DNA of 64,000 nt from Pieris napi. Taxonomy: Eukaryota; Arthropoda; Insecta; Lepidoptera; Pieridae. Positions within the stretch are counted from its first letter, which is position 1. Each line of letters begins with the position of its first letter. Under the pieces are notes generated by a model, which had not been told where the DNA came from, ran no database searches, and saw only the letters and a program-made list of their open reading frames with translations. Shown here in pieces: positions 31,481 through 41,234 of the stretch. The position numbers and the translations under genes were made by a program. The DNA is taken from assembly GCF_905475465.1 (NCBI RefSeq), contig NC_062251.1:7433001-7497000 (forward strand). Reading direction: 5' to 3'.

Positions 31481-31628
31481 TTGGTTTTCGTAAAAAGTTA
31501 ATAGTTTCTAGACGAACTGATGCTACGAAGGCACTTTTATCACTATTAAACAAGTTTTAGAAGACATTTTCAATAAAGTTGACCGATAAGCGGAGTACCG
31601 TAATAAATCTTACGGACTAGTTTCAACG

Positions 31629-31862
31629 ATGAATAAGTTAGAAACAGGAATAATGACAATTACGTGGAACGGAATCCTAGAACGCTTGCAAGCGACTAGT
31701 GTTTCTCTGCAGTCGTCTGACCATGACCTTAATACGGGATATGTCCTTTATGAATCATTAAATGGTTACGTCCAAGCAATGCGATCCACATTTTCAGATA
31801 TTGAAGCAAGAGCCAAGGATCCGACCAACTGTGAAGATTACCAGCAACAGACATCCAGATGA
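31629..31862 (+). pseudogene. hAT-type (ZMYM1/DUF4371-like) transposase fragment
   Basis: The 77-codon frame reads NKLETGIMTITWNGILERLQ, SSDHDLNTGYVLYESLNGYV and DIEARAKDPTNCEDYQQQTS, a conserved helical part of the DUF4371/ZMYM1-like hAT family. It stops where a LINE fragment begins (about 31860). The catalytic Asp residues are not in this piece. Confidence 0.6.
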
Positions 31863-32530
31863 ATCTGCTACTTGACAAGATCGAACGCCTGCAGAATTTC
31901 TGCATACGTTTCATATTTGGTCTTAGAAAATATGAACATGTGTCTTAAATTCCGCAGGCAGCTGGGGTGGCTACCTATTCGATTCAGACGTGACGCTCAT
32001 CTTCAACTCCTATACTCAATTCTTTTCAATCCGAAAACCCCTTCTTATCTCAAAAATCACTTACAATTCTTAGGTCCTTCTAACAATATGTTACGCTCTT
32101 CTAATAGATGTTTATTGGAAATTCCATCCCACAGTTCATCCTTCATAGGCAATTCATTTAGGATCTCCGCTATGAAGTTGTGGAATAGGCTGCCCGACTC
32201 CATATAATTGGCTACCTCCCTATCATCTTTTAAAACTCTTCTGTATAAACATTTCTTAACCTTATCCTATCCTGATCAATCGTGACTTGTGTAATTCTGT
32301 GTTTCCTTTTCTTTTGCATTGCATCACTATTCGCTGTTCATGAATTTGTAAGATTAGCTTTTAAGTTTTTAGTTTGTTATTAATATTTTTTTATATAACA
32401 TTTGGTTCTGCACTTCTCGCACTTATCATGTTTCTTTTTTTAGTTTCTCTCTTTATTTAACTAGGGTTGCCTGGAAGAGACGCTTATTGCCTGGTCGCTT
32501 ATTAGCGATAAGGCCACCCGTTGCATCCCT
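31860..32530 (+). pseudogene. LINE reverse transcriptase C-terminus and 3' UTR
   Basis: The frame begins LLLDKIERLQNFCIRFIFGL, shifts near 31955, and continues RRQLGWLPIRFRRDAHLQLL, IPSHSSSFIGNSFRISAMKL and WNRLPDSI, a conserved end of Jockey-type ORF2. The 3' UTR ends with a CCTGGAAGAGACGCTTATTG / TTAGCGATAAGGCC hairpin-like block (32470-32515), common in such insect LINEs. The endonuclease and RT palm are missing. Confidence 0.8.
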
Positions 32531-32550
32531 TATAATTTTTATGTTGTTGG

Positions 32551-33477
32551 CAACATAATATAGTATCTATGATTCGATTGATACAGTTTATTTTTGTTAT
32601 CTGTAATTTTTCTTCATATACATATTTGTCTATGGTGTTAACTTCCTTCCGCTTCGTGATTCGTGATTGTTATACGAGTGCTCAAATAAAGTGGTGTGTT
32701 AATAACTAAAAAATAAGTGTTTTTTCTACGCCTGACCTCACCTGGAAACCATTAATATACAGTCCACGCTCTGCAGCTGGAATAACCGTGTGTGTTGGGT
32801 AACTATTTACACTAGTGCCCTACATAATGTTCCTTCTATGATGCGCCATCGCCTTGTCTGCACGTGCCGTCTTCGTTAAAGAATTCTCCCGCGAGCCGTC
32901 TTCGCCTTTAAGAATTCTCCCGCGAGGGCAGCAAGAAGCTACAACGCAGAACCCAGGATGCAGAGGTATCCGTAGAAAGAAAAAGCATCAACATCAAGTT
33001 AGTTACCAACTCATCTTTATTACATACGCCCGCCATCTTTATTACGAAGCCCTCACAAAGTCTTCAACATACTACCAAAGACAAAGAGGAAGGAGCACAT
33101 CAATCAAACAAACAAACGAAGCCGGACCGGAAAGAGCGAGTCGATAAACACAATAGCTGTCTGTCAATGTCAACTGCGATTCACTTCCTTCAGTTGGCAC
33201 CACAGCATACGAGCGCCGAAACCGACGAATCACGTACGAGTGTCGAGTGCAACCAGTGTCCAGTAGCCAATCACTGCGCGCCTCACCGTAGCAAACGACG
33301 TGGTCGCCGACAACATTCGTACTGCGCGTAAGCAAGCATCAAGCGTCATTTAACTCCACCATTTTGATTTTAGTAGTAATTACTAATTAATTGTAACAAA
33401 ATACACATAGTTTTAAGTATTTTTTCGGTTCAAATGTTAACTAACATTAGGAAAGCTAGCAATATATTGCCCTATTA
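32551..33477 (+). other. BEL/Pao 5' LTR and leader (tentative)
   Basis: TGTTGTTGGCAACATAATAT near 32551 resembles the TGTTGGC start of BEL LTRs, an AATAAA lies near 32688, and GTGCCCTACA near 32823 could be the LTR end. The leader has a near-direct repeat, AAGAATTCTCCCGCGAG, twice (about 32881-32897 and 32911-32927). The gag frame starts at 33484. Confidence 0.4.
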
Positions 33478-33483
33478 GTGAAC

Positions 33484-34203
33484 ATGGCCGACACAAAAGT
33501 TAATATTGCAAAAAGGGGTTATGCAAAGATGTCTATTACTAAAATTCATAATGCACTAATATCAGGTGAGTTGCAATCACGTTCGCTAGAACGACTTATA
33601 GTTGTAAGAGATAGGGTCGTCAGCGTTTTTCAAGAATATAGCGATGCTTGTATCCAAATATGTGCACAAAATCCTGAAGATCCGGAGGATTTTAGTAAAA
33701 TCGAAGAAATATACTTCGACATTCTCTCTAATATCGATAAAACAATCAAAAAACACAGTTTGAACACTAAAAATGAGACGCTTAACGACTCAGATTGTAA
33801 GCAAACTTCGAGCATTAGGTCAAAGCTTCAATTACCTAACGTAGTCATGTCAACATTCACTGGCAAATATACCGAGTATTACTCGTTTATAAACCTTTTC
33901 AGGGCAATGATTGACAAAGATGAGTCTCTCTCACCTGTTCAAAAGCTATATTATCTTAAAGGTTTTCTAAGTGACAAGCCAGCAGCTTTACCTTTTGGTC
34001 AGATGGGTCATGAAAGACATGTTAATAGACCGTGGCAAATTATATCATTAGATTTAATGGGACCGGTTCCAAGAAGCAAAAGTGGTAACACTAAGCTTTT
34101 AGTTATAACCTGTTTTTTTAGTAAATTTGTTTTAAGTGGACTTAGAACTGGTAAAGCAGATAAGATTTGCAGTATTGTTGAAAACCATTTTTTTACTTTT
34201 TGA
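33484..34203 (+). pseudogene. Chimeric frame: BEL/Pao gag joined to Ty3/gypsy integrase
   Basis: One open frame of about 240 codons. Residues 1-170 are a BEL/Pao gag start (DUF1759-like: LQLPNVVMSTFTGKYTEYYS, FRAMIDKDESLSPVQKLYYL, KGFLSDKPAA). Near 33990 it turns into a retroviral-type integrase core of a different superfamily: NRPWQIISLDLMGPVPRSKS (first catalytic Asp), LLVITCFFSKFVLSGLRTGK. The junction is in frame. BEL integrases look different (compare 49672-50258), so two retrotransposons have been joined by deletion or recombination. Confidence 0.75.
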
Positions 34204-34650
34204 TGTTCCACAAGCAATTATTTCTGATAATGGTAAGCAATTTGAATCAAAATTGTTTAAAGAATTAGTCAATAGTTATAAATCTCAAATTTGGTATACT
34301 CCTAATTATCATCCATAGAGTAACCCTACAGAGCGAGTGAATAGGGTTATTCGCACAATATCAAGTTTCATTACTACTAAGCAAAATAATGAATGGGATT
34401 TACATTTACAAAGTTTTGCTCATGCTGTTAGGACTTCAGTTCATGAAACCACAGGCTACACTCCATCCTTCCTCTTCTTTGGCAGAGAAACAGCTATTCC
34501 CCCCAAAGTTACAAGTAATTCGTATGATGCAATTAATATGTTTGACAAATCTTTAAGAATTGATGAAAAAGAATTTCTAGTAGCTAATAAAAAGCTTTTT
34601 GACAGAAAGTCACAGTTTTCCTTTATTGTGCAAACTGTAGTGAGTGGCTA
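34204..34650 (+). pseudogene. Ty3/gypsy integrase, second half
   Basis: After a frame change at about 34200 the integrase continues: LFDVPQAIISDNGKQFESKL (second Asp), a stop at 34316-34318 inside the YHP-x-SNPTERVNRVIR motif (catalytic Glu), then RTSVHETTGYTPSFLFFGRE and a C-terminal helix. The fragment ends near 34650 where a HARBI1-like piece begins. Confidence 0.8.
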
Positions 34651-34654
34651 GATA

Positions 34655-34930
34655 GCGAGGAGCAACCAAGACCAATTAACAATTTTCAACAATTCATTCA
34701 TAAAACAAAGATTGATAAATGGAGAATTTGGAAACCTTTTGATTGTTGGTGATAAAGGCTATGAAAATACTTCATACCTACTGACTCCACTCCAAAACCC
34801 CATGACTCCAACAGAACATCTTTATAATGAATCTCAAATACAAAGCAGAAATATGATGAAAAGGACATATGGTGTTTAGAAAAATCGGTTCCCCACTTTG
34901 TCCAAAAAGGTTTTGCTTCATGCATTTTAT
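34655..34930 (+). pseudogene. HARBI1-like transposase fragment of a second Harbinger lineage
   Basis: One frame reads RLINGEFGNLLIVGDKGYEN, TSYLLTPLQNPMTPTEHLYN and ESQIQSRNMMKRTYGV, then KNRFPTLSKKVL. The GD-GY, LTPL-NP and ...YN-SH-TRN-ERxxGxxK motifs are those of vertebrate-like HARBI1 transposases, distinct from the interleaved copies elsewhere here. Both ends are truncated. Confidence 0.75.
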
Positions 34931-35000
34931 ATGCTTTGAACTTGGCGATCATTGATTGTAAGAAAGCTGAAATCCCTGAATTTATGGAAGTTATAAATTA

Positions 35001-35490
35001 ATGCCAACCCAGTCACATATCTCAAACAAAGCGTCTTACAAACTTTTGCAACGTACAATGGATAAAATATTGGGATCCAACGTCAAGTCTGTGCTGCTCT
35101 ATGGGTGTGAAACGTGGAAGGTCACCAAAGATATCTCGCACCGACTCCAAGTCTTCGTCAACCGCTGTCTTCGCCGTATTCTGAGCATCTACTGGCCTGA
35201 AAAAATCTCTAACGACTAACGAGCAACTTTGGGAACGCTGCCGAGAAACCACGATCAGTCAGCAGATCAAGCGATGCAAGTGGAATTGGACTTCGAAGGG
35301 ATCATAATATTCCCAAGCAGGCGCTTGATTGGAACCCGCAAGGGAAGCGTGGCCGTCCCGAGCAAACCTGGCGCCGTACAGTCGCAGACGAGGCAAAGAG
35401 AGCTGGAAAGACTTGGAGCGAGGTGAAATACGAGGCTCAAGACCGATCGCGATGGAGACTCACTGTGGACGCCCTCTGCCCCATCTAGGG
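35001..35490 (+). pseudogene. LINE ORF2 C-terminal part (endonuclease-RT type)
   Basis: It begins SNVKSVLLYGCETWKVTKDI then LQVFVNRCLRRILSIYWPEK and, through two frame changes, WERCRETTISQQIKRCKWNW, ALDWNPQGKRG..RPEQTWRRTV and EAKRAGKTWSEVKYEAQDRS ending WTPSAPS-like. The YGCETW, W..GH, RGRP-TWRR and W.E....DR order is standard for the tail of RTE/CR1-like ORF2. Confidence 0.75.
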
Positions 35491-35539
35491 GTTATTGGAC
35501 ATTAAGCCAAGTAAGTCAAGATAATATACGAACAGAATC

Positions 35540-35890
35540 GGATCTTCATCGTCAAGCCAACCGCAACCAGAAAATAAGGACTTGAATGATTTATGGGAAC
35601 ATTTTGATGCAAACCTTCGGAACGTACTACAAATTAAACATCATTAGCCTCGGCTATTATCATGGTGAAACAATACAAGGACGAAGAATACTTAGAAAAG
35701 ATGATCTTATTACTTACTGGGAGAAAAGGAAACTGATTATGCCAGTGCTGTATAAATTAGCTATGAAATGTTTATGCGTCTCAGCGACTTCTGTTCCTTC
35801 AGAACGAGTTTTTTCTAAAGCTGCGCTGATATGTAATTAAAGAAGAAACCGTTTGGAAGAGAAAAAAATTATCAAATTATTTTTTTTAAG
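35540..35890 (+). pseudogene. hAT (BED-type) transposase C-terminal dimerisation region
   Basis: NKDLNDLWEHFDANLRNV is followed, after a frame change, by LITYWEKRKLIMPVLYKLAM and KCLCVSATSVPSERVFSKAA, then RRNRLEEKKIIKLFFL. The ATSVPSERVFS motif marks the hAT C-terminal dimerisation domain. The domestic stop at 35838-35840 interrupts it. Upstream DDE parts are absent. Confidence 0.85.
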
Positions 35891-36344
35891 TAGTTATTAC
35901 AGCAATTTCAGTTAAATTTGTCATCTCATTAAAAAACATTATTTCTGTTCTTTAGTTGAGTTTATTTAAGTTAATTTTAAAGCATGTTTATTATTAACTA
36001 AATTGTGTAAGAACATAATAAAACTGTTCATATTTGGATCTCATGAAAGTTCCTTATTTTATTAGATTTATTAGCTTATTTATAAATTTAACTTATTAAC
36101 AGAAATAAATTTCCCTAAAATTTTGACGATAGGGCTGGATGGGAGGGAAAGTAGGGTTAAGGTTACATGGACCACGGAATTTTGGAGAAAGATGGTCATT
36201 AATTAAAGAACAGTTAAAAAATATATGGTCTGTCGAGCCTTCGTCCATACCACACTAACAGAGATAACTGTCTTAACTGATGTCCGGTCGTCTGCTGATG
36301 GCGTCAACCCTGGATTTAACTCCCATCCTCACTGACTAACCTAC
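35891..36344. other. No recognised gene
   Basis: AT-rich 3' flank of the hAT fragment, then unassigned sequence leading to the gag-only LINE remnant. The 5' end of that LINE may lie near 36140. Confidence 0.35.
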
Positions 36345-37672
36345 AAGGACAAGGGGCCTTTTTTTCATCCGTTGGTACCACAATCCGCCCAATTAAATTT
36401 GGTCACTTCCTAGTAAACAACAAAGTACCCAACATTGTTCAAGATGGTGTTAGAGAGTGGGACGTAACAGAATATCTGTTGAATTTAAGTCGGGCTTAGA
36501 TGCTAATCATTTTATGTCTTATCCCATGTACCATCCAGCAATTATTCTGTTACCATTCCTAATTACAATGTTTCCCGTATGGGTCTTGTGAGAGGTGTCC
36601 CAGGTGATTGGTCGATGCAGGAATATGTTGAAACTTTAGAAATTCCCGATTTTGATATAGTCCTCAAGGACTGACGCCTTAATCGCAAGATGAACTCCAA
36701 TGGTCAGATTACATGGACTCCAAAGCAAACTGTTGTTTTGACCTTTCAAGGACAAACCCTTATGGAGAGAGTACTCTCTTGCCATAATTCCCTCTCCGTT
36801 GAAACTTACCAACTCCCAACAATCCAGTGTCTTAATTGTCGTAGATTTGGTCATGTAAAGACAAAATGCCGATCTAAGCCAAGATGTTACCGTTGTACTC
36901 TAGCCCATTCTGGCGATGATTGTACTCGTAATAACAGAAACAGAATCTTTATGTTTATTTTGCACTGCCTCTCACTATGCTACCACCAAAGCATGTCCCA
37001 AACAAAGAAACATCGGATAGCATATTCTATCAGAAAGTATCAGCTCGCTTTAGACATAGCAGTGGAAGATCTTTAGCAGATTCTGCAAAAACAACCCCCT
37101 CCTCTTCATTCAGTTTATCTCAACCCATTACCATACCTTCCCAAGTTTCTCCTCAGACTACATTATACAGAAAAACTGTATTTCTCCCTCCTCGCTCCAG
37201 GCCAACATTAGGTAAATCCTATGATAAGGCGGCCCATGAGGCAATTTCTTCCAATTTACCCTCCTCTTTTCCTCATCTGCCCTCTTTCCCTCATCAACAA
37301 TGAAGTTTCCCCTTATGACAATGTACTTGACTGCTAATGGGCAGTCCTTTGTAACATCCTATCTAACGAATGTAAATCTATGAATAAGCGAATTAGAAAT
37401 CTAAGAATTAAAATAAAGTGTTTACTTTGTTTAAGAAGTAAATGTTGAGTAAAAACAATGCATAAGACTAATATGCAAGAAACAAAATGTAAAATGAATA
37501 ACATGTTAGAACCACAAATATGTAAATGAATGTAATTTTTAATGAATAAATAAAGCTAAAAAGGTCCTTGATAGGCAAATGTCGAGGGGTGGGTTCGCAG
37601 CTCCACGGCCCCGGAGCAGTCGCTGCCGGGGAGGTAGGCCAAGTAGGCAGGGGAAACAAAAAAAAAAAAAAA
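36345..37672 (+). mobile_element. Second gag-only LINE (family B), decayed, with poly-A
   Basis: Frames with several stops read GTTIRPIKFGHFLVNNKVPN, GRNRISVEFKSGLDANHF, MGLVRGVPGDWSMQEYVETL, TWTPKQTVVLTFQGQTL and LPTIQCLNCRRFGHVKTKCR (CCHC), CYRCTLAHSGDDC, then a Ser/Pro-rich tail to about 37303. A 3' UTR of 350 bp ends GGCCCCGGAGCAGTCGCTGC / CGGGGAGGTAGGCC and an A-run to 37672. No ORF2 lies between gag and the 3' end. The same gag family is present at 50555-51480. Confidence 0.75.
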
Positions 37673-37755
37673 AATTCTTTCTAAGTATGATGATATCCCC
37701 GTACCGTCCCACGTAACCTAACAAATCAACTTGCTCCAGTCTTTTGTCACCAAAA

Positions 37756-37845
37756 ATGGCGAATCTGGTATTTCAGTGGAATTGTAAAAGTATTCGTAGT
37801 AAAAAATCCGAAATAACATTTCTCACTATTCTAGCCATGTAGTAT
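37756..37845 (+). pseudogene. LINE endonuclease N-terminus, very short
   Basis: MANLVFQWNCKSIRSKKSEI is the start of a Jockey-type ORF2 endonuclease (QWNCxSIRSK). It stops after about 29 residues and is followed by gypsy RNase H sequence. Confidence 0.65.
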
Positions 37846-37904
37846 TTTAGATTTTTAGGAATTAGAGAGGTATATAAACTCTTTTATTAAAATCTCGACC
37901 TTGT

Positions 37905-38505
37905 TTTAAATTACCGAACATTCTTCCTAGACTTCTTAAAGATTGCAAAACCCCTCACTTCACTCCTTAAAAAGGTTCAAGCCTTCTTTCATAGGAGAAA
38001 ACAGCAATTAGCTTGCAAACTCCTTAAAGGAAAACTTATTTCAGCACCAGTCCTAATCTATCCTGACTTCACGAAACCCTTCATTCTTACGACGGATGCT
38101 TCTAACCATGCTCTCTCTTTTCCCAAGGACCAATGCGTGAAGAAAGACATATTGCTTTCGCATCCCGTACTATCAATAAAAGCGAATCGATCTACAATAC
38201 AACTGAAAAAGAGTTGTTGGCTATCTGAATGTCTTACAGCTATATTTAGCTTACTAGCTAGCTACTATATTCAGACCATATTTATATGGGCGAAAATTCC
38301 ATATCGTAATAGATCATAGACCACTTAAGTGGCTATTCAATCATAAAGATCCTTCCAGTAAGCTGCGACGGTGGCGCCTCAAGCTTGAAGAATACGATTA
38401 CGAAATCATTTATAAAAAAGGAAAATTAAATTCCATCGCCGATGCTATATCCCGCTATCCCGTAAACCCTATATTGCCAAAAGAAAATGCTAAGCCGCAC
38501 TAGAT
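37905..38505 (+). pseudogene. Ty3/gypsy reverse transcriptase end and RNase H
   Basis: Shifting frames give IAKPLTSLLKK, PVLIYPDFTKPFILTTDASN (RNase H first Asp), REERHIAFASRTI, YNTTEKELLAI (Glu), IDHRPLKWLFNHKDPSSKLR and KLEEYDYEIIYKKGKLNSIA then DAISRYPVNP. At least four frame changes. The integrase tail at 39200-39475 may belong to the same element, with the Tc3-like fragment between. Confidence 0.8.
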
Positions 38506-38529
38506 TCAGGCCTAACGGATCCTCTCGTC

Positions 38530-39095
38530 ACTCTCCACATTTCCATCTCTCAGGGCATGTCAATAAGCAGAATACTCGGTTCTGGGGCACTGATACGCAC
38601 TATTCAAGAAACACCTTTACACCCACTAAAAGTAACTGTATGGTGTGGCATGTGTGTTGACATAGTGACCCTATTTTTTCGAAGACGCTGGAGGCAATGC
38701 GACAGAACCATGTTACGTGAGTTTTTGATACCCAGTTTGGACGAATTGGGGCTGAAGCACATCTGGTTTCAACAAGACGGCGCTACGGCACACACAGCGC
38801 GCGACACTATCGACTTAGGTAGGAACGGTTTTCCAGGCCGAGTTATCTCTCGTTTTGGCGATTTGCCTTGGCCTGCAAGACCACCCGATCTGACGAGTCC
38901 AGACTTCTTTCTTTGGGGATTTTTGAAATCTCGGGTATATGTGAACAAGCCACAGACTCTCGCAGCTCTAAAAGAAAACATTCATCAAGAAATAAGGAAC
39001 ATATCGCAGGAAGTATTACGGCAAGTTATGCAAAATGTCATAAATATAAATGTGCATCAACTCTGGAGGTCATCATTTAAAAGACATCATCTTTA
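38530..39095 (+). pseudogene. Tc3/mariner-like transposase, C-terminal part
   Basis: HFHLSGHVNKQNTRFWGTDT precedes a frame change; the main frame then reads KVTVWCGMCVDIVTLFF, HIWFQQDGATAHTARDTIDL (second catalytic Asp) and ARPPDLTSPDFFLWGFLKSR (third residue Asp in this motif), to a stop at 39094-39096. The first Asp is lost. It complements, but is not the same copy as, the N-terminal piece at 3330-3980. Confidence 0.85.
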
Positions 39096-39199
39096 AATCC
39101 TAATGGTACGAAATTTAATGGCACAAATATACATTTAAAAAAACCTAAATCTAGTTTTCTAATTTAGAAAAAATGTTATAGCTGAACCAAATAGGGTCT

Positions 39200-39475
39200 T
39201 TACTTTTGCCCCACCCACTAATTATACCCCTTAAAAACTTTTGTTTGGACAAAAACCCTCTAGTCCTGATTCAATTAACAATACAAATCCAGATACCACA
39301 TACCCTGAGTATCACAATGCTAACTCATAGATTAAAATACTCAAGAGAAAAAGTCCTCGAATGTATTATGAAAGCTAAAGAGAGATCAAAACAATATTAC
39401 GACTCTTACAAGACCCATATAAAATAGGCGATTAGGTATATGTAAAAAATCATTTAAAACTCCGAAAAGCACGTT
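39200..39475 (+). pseudogene. Ty3/gypsy integrase C-terminal tail
   Basis: HRLKYSREKVLECIMKAKER then SKQYYDSYKTHIK and, after a stop, VKNHLKLRKARSPIWKGY: the LK...K....YYDxxxxxx.....GD.V..K pattern that ends many gypsy integrases. Short and interrupted. Confidence 0.55.
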
Positions 39476-39489
39476 CCCCATATGGAAAG

Positions 39490-39556
39490 GCTATATATAT
39501 ATATATATATTATTTATATATATATATATATATATATTATTTATATATATATAAAT
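39490..39556. repeat. TA microsatellite
   Basis: Three runs of (TA)n separated by TTATT, about 66 bp. Helitrons and other elements often sit at such AT-rich sites; a Helitron fragment follows directly. Confidence 0.95.
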
Positions 39557-39559
39557 CTA

Positions 39560-40052
39560 GCGTTGGCTTCATCTGGAATAGCTGCGAGAAGGTCTGCTAG
39601 AAGGCGGGCGAACTGAACATTCTGCCTGCCTTGAAATTACCATTATACTTGAAAATCAACGAAACCAACATCGCCAAAAATAGCGCAATGGCCAAAATAC
39701 TACAGGTATGCAAATTAAGGGATTGCGATGTATGCACAATGGCCCATAAGATATCACTGGAGACACTGGACAGAGCGTTGATAAATCTTCATGACAGCCA
39801 AAATATTTTTGGTGGGTCCATGATTCTGTTGGTCATTGTCGTCAGAATCTTCCAGTTATTCCCCGATTCAACTGGTGCTGATGAACTAAACGCATGCCTA
39901 AAGGCTACCACTGACGATACGTCCATTAATCCGAATGGAGTAGTCGTCCAAAATCGTCCCATGAATGTTAAAAAAATATTCCATTTGGATGGACGTCAGG
40001 CAGCTCTGGACTTAAAAATAGAATATTTATTTCAAGTCTTCGATCATTAATA
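39560..40052 (+). pseudogene. Helitron PIF1-like helicase fragment
   Basis: A SGIAA..LLEGGRT-like start is followed by LKLPLYLKINETN, NSAMAKILQVCKLRDCDVCT, SLETLDRALINLHDSQNIFG and RIFQLFPDSTGADELNACLK. This is the PIF1-type helicase domain (after motif I, through the region of motif II) of a Helitron. The GDFRQTLPV motif has decayed. Both ends are truncated; the 5' LTR of the next element starts at 40060. Confidence 0.75.
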
Positions 40053-40059
40053 TAGGTAC

Positions 40060-40318
40060 AATAGGCTGTAAAAACTCAACTGAAGCGTACGAGTGGGGTA
40101 TACTGGACTAAACTGGTTTTCAGGCTATAAAAGCACGGCGCGTGGTGTGGCGCACTCACTTCTTCGCCGCCTCGCACTGAATAATATAGACGTCACTTAC
40201 AGTTATTGTTGTTGAATTTGTGGTCATGTGTTCTTTATTAATTAATTGTAGTTGTGTGGTAAATTTCGTGTAATCTAATTTGTTTTTTTTAAGTAATTTT
40301 ATTTGTTAATTTCTTACT
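40060..40318 (+). repeat. 5' LTR (259 bp)
   Basis: It starts AATAGGCTGTAAAAACTCAA and ends TTGTTAATTTCTTACT. A TATAAAAGC box lies near 40126. It matches 46568-46826 except for one T/A difference near 40248. It does not begin TG and end CA, which is unusual. The bases after it (TCAGAAGTGGGATTCG) are a candidate primer-binding site. Confidence 0.9.
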
Positions 40319-40424
40319 TCAGAAGTGGGATTCGTTCTCATTTCTGCTTAGTTTAAATTTACGCCCACATGTCTTTACTTTAGTCAGTTTGAAACGCGAG
40401 TGTCATACGTTTTGTAAAAAAATA

Positions 40425-40950
40425 ATGGAGGGTAGCGGCGAATACGGAAAAAGGACGGTGTGCCTATCCCTGCGCTTGAAGAAACGTTACAATACGTCCA
40501 GCCCTAACGTGACGCAAGTGACTGAGCCATGTCCACCAGTGGTGTCACCACGGCCGGCTCCGGTGCCATGTTTAAGCAGCGCGTGCCAGTCAAGCGCTGA
40601 CCTGGTGCTTAATCAGGTGACCAACAAACTTGTAAGTGCGATGAGCACAATTCCGGTAAGATCGACCTCCATTTATATTTCTAATTTCGATCCGTCTTTT
40701 AACGATTTCGATATTGGTGTGAGGAGGTAGACTCTGCACGGTTGTCTAATTATTGGGATGATCGTGATTGCTTATCTCAGATTGGATATTGTTTAAAAGG
40801 AGATGCTAAAGTGTGGCTAAATGAGTGGCCGAGTAATGATCGTAGTTGGTCTAACTTTAAAAGGGAATTTAAATCACTTTGTCCGCAGCGAGTAGACATA
40901 GCAAATATTTTATTCAACGTAATGAAAACCGACTCTGAGGCCTCTTTTCC
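40425..40950 (+). pseudogene. Gag of the LTR element, 5' part
   Basis: From ATG at 40425 the frame reads MEGSGEYGKRTVCLSLRLKK and reaches FDPSFNDFDI. A one-base shift near 40720 leads to CEEVDSARLSNYWDDRDCLS, LKGDAKVWLNEW and NFKREFKSLCPQRVDIANIL. This is the capsid region of a gypsy-type gag. It is cut at about 40950 by the Harbinger insertion or a deletion. Confidence 0.75.
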
Positions 40951-41234
40951 ATTACACGGTTTCTCGCCGTGAAAATCTACGGTTAATTCGCCGCGTGTAG
41001 GCACGGTCGTCAGTGTGGTATGGATCACTATATGAGCTTGTCGACATGCACGGTGGCGCCAAGGCACGGCGCCGCGGCCGCGTGCGCCGTGACTGCCCCT
41101 CGGCGCGCCGCGTCTACGCACGGCGTGATTTTCACCAGTGTTGTATGGCAGTCTATCGGGGTGTGTCGACGGTGCCGGACGTACGCACGGATTCGTGACC
41201 GCTTATATACGCTGTTTCGCGATTTTATTATAAA

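Noticed and set aside
39560..40052. Host PIF1 helicase gene
   Set aside because: Too short, decayed, no start, and the residue pattern is that of Helitron helicases.
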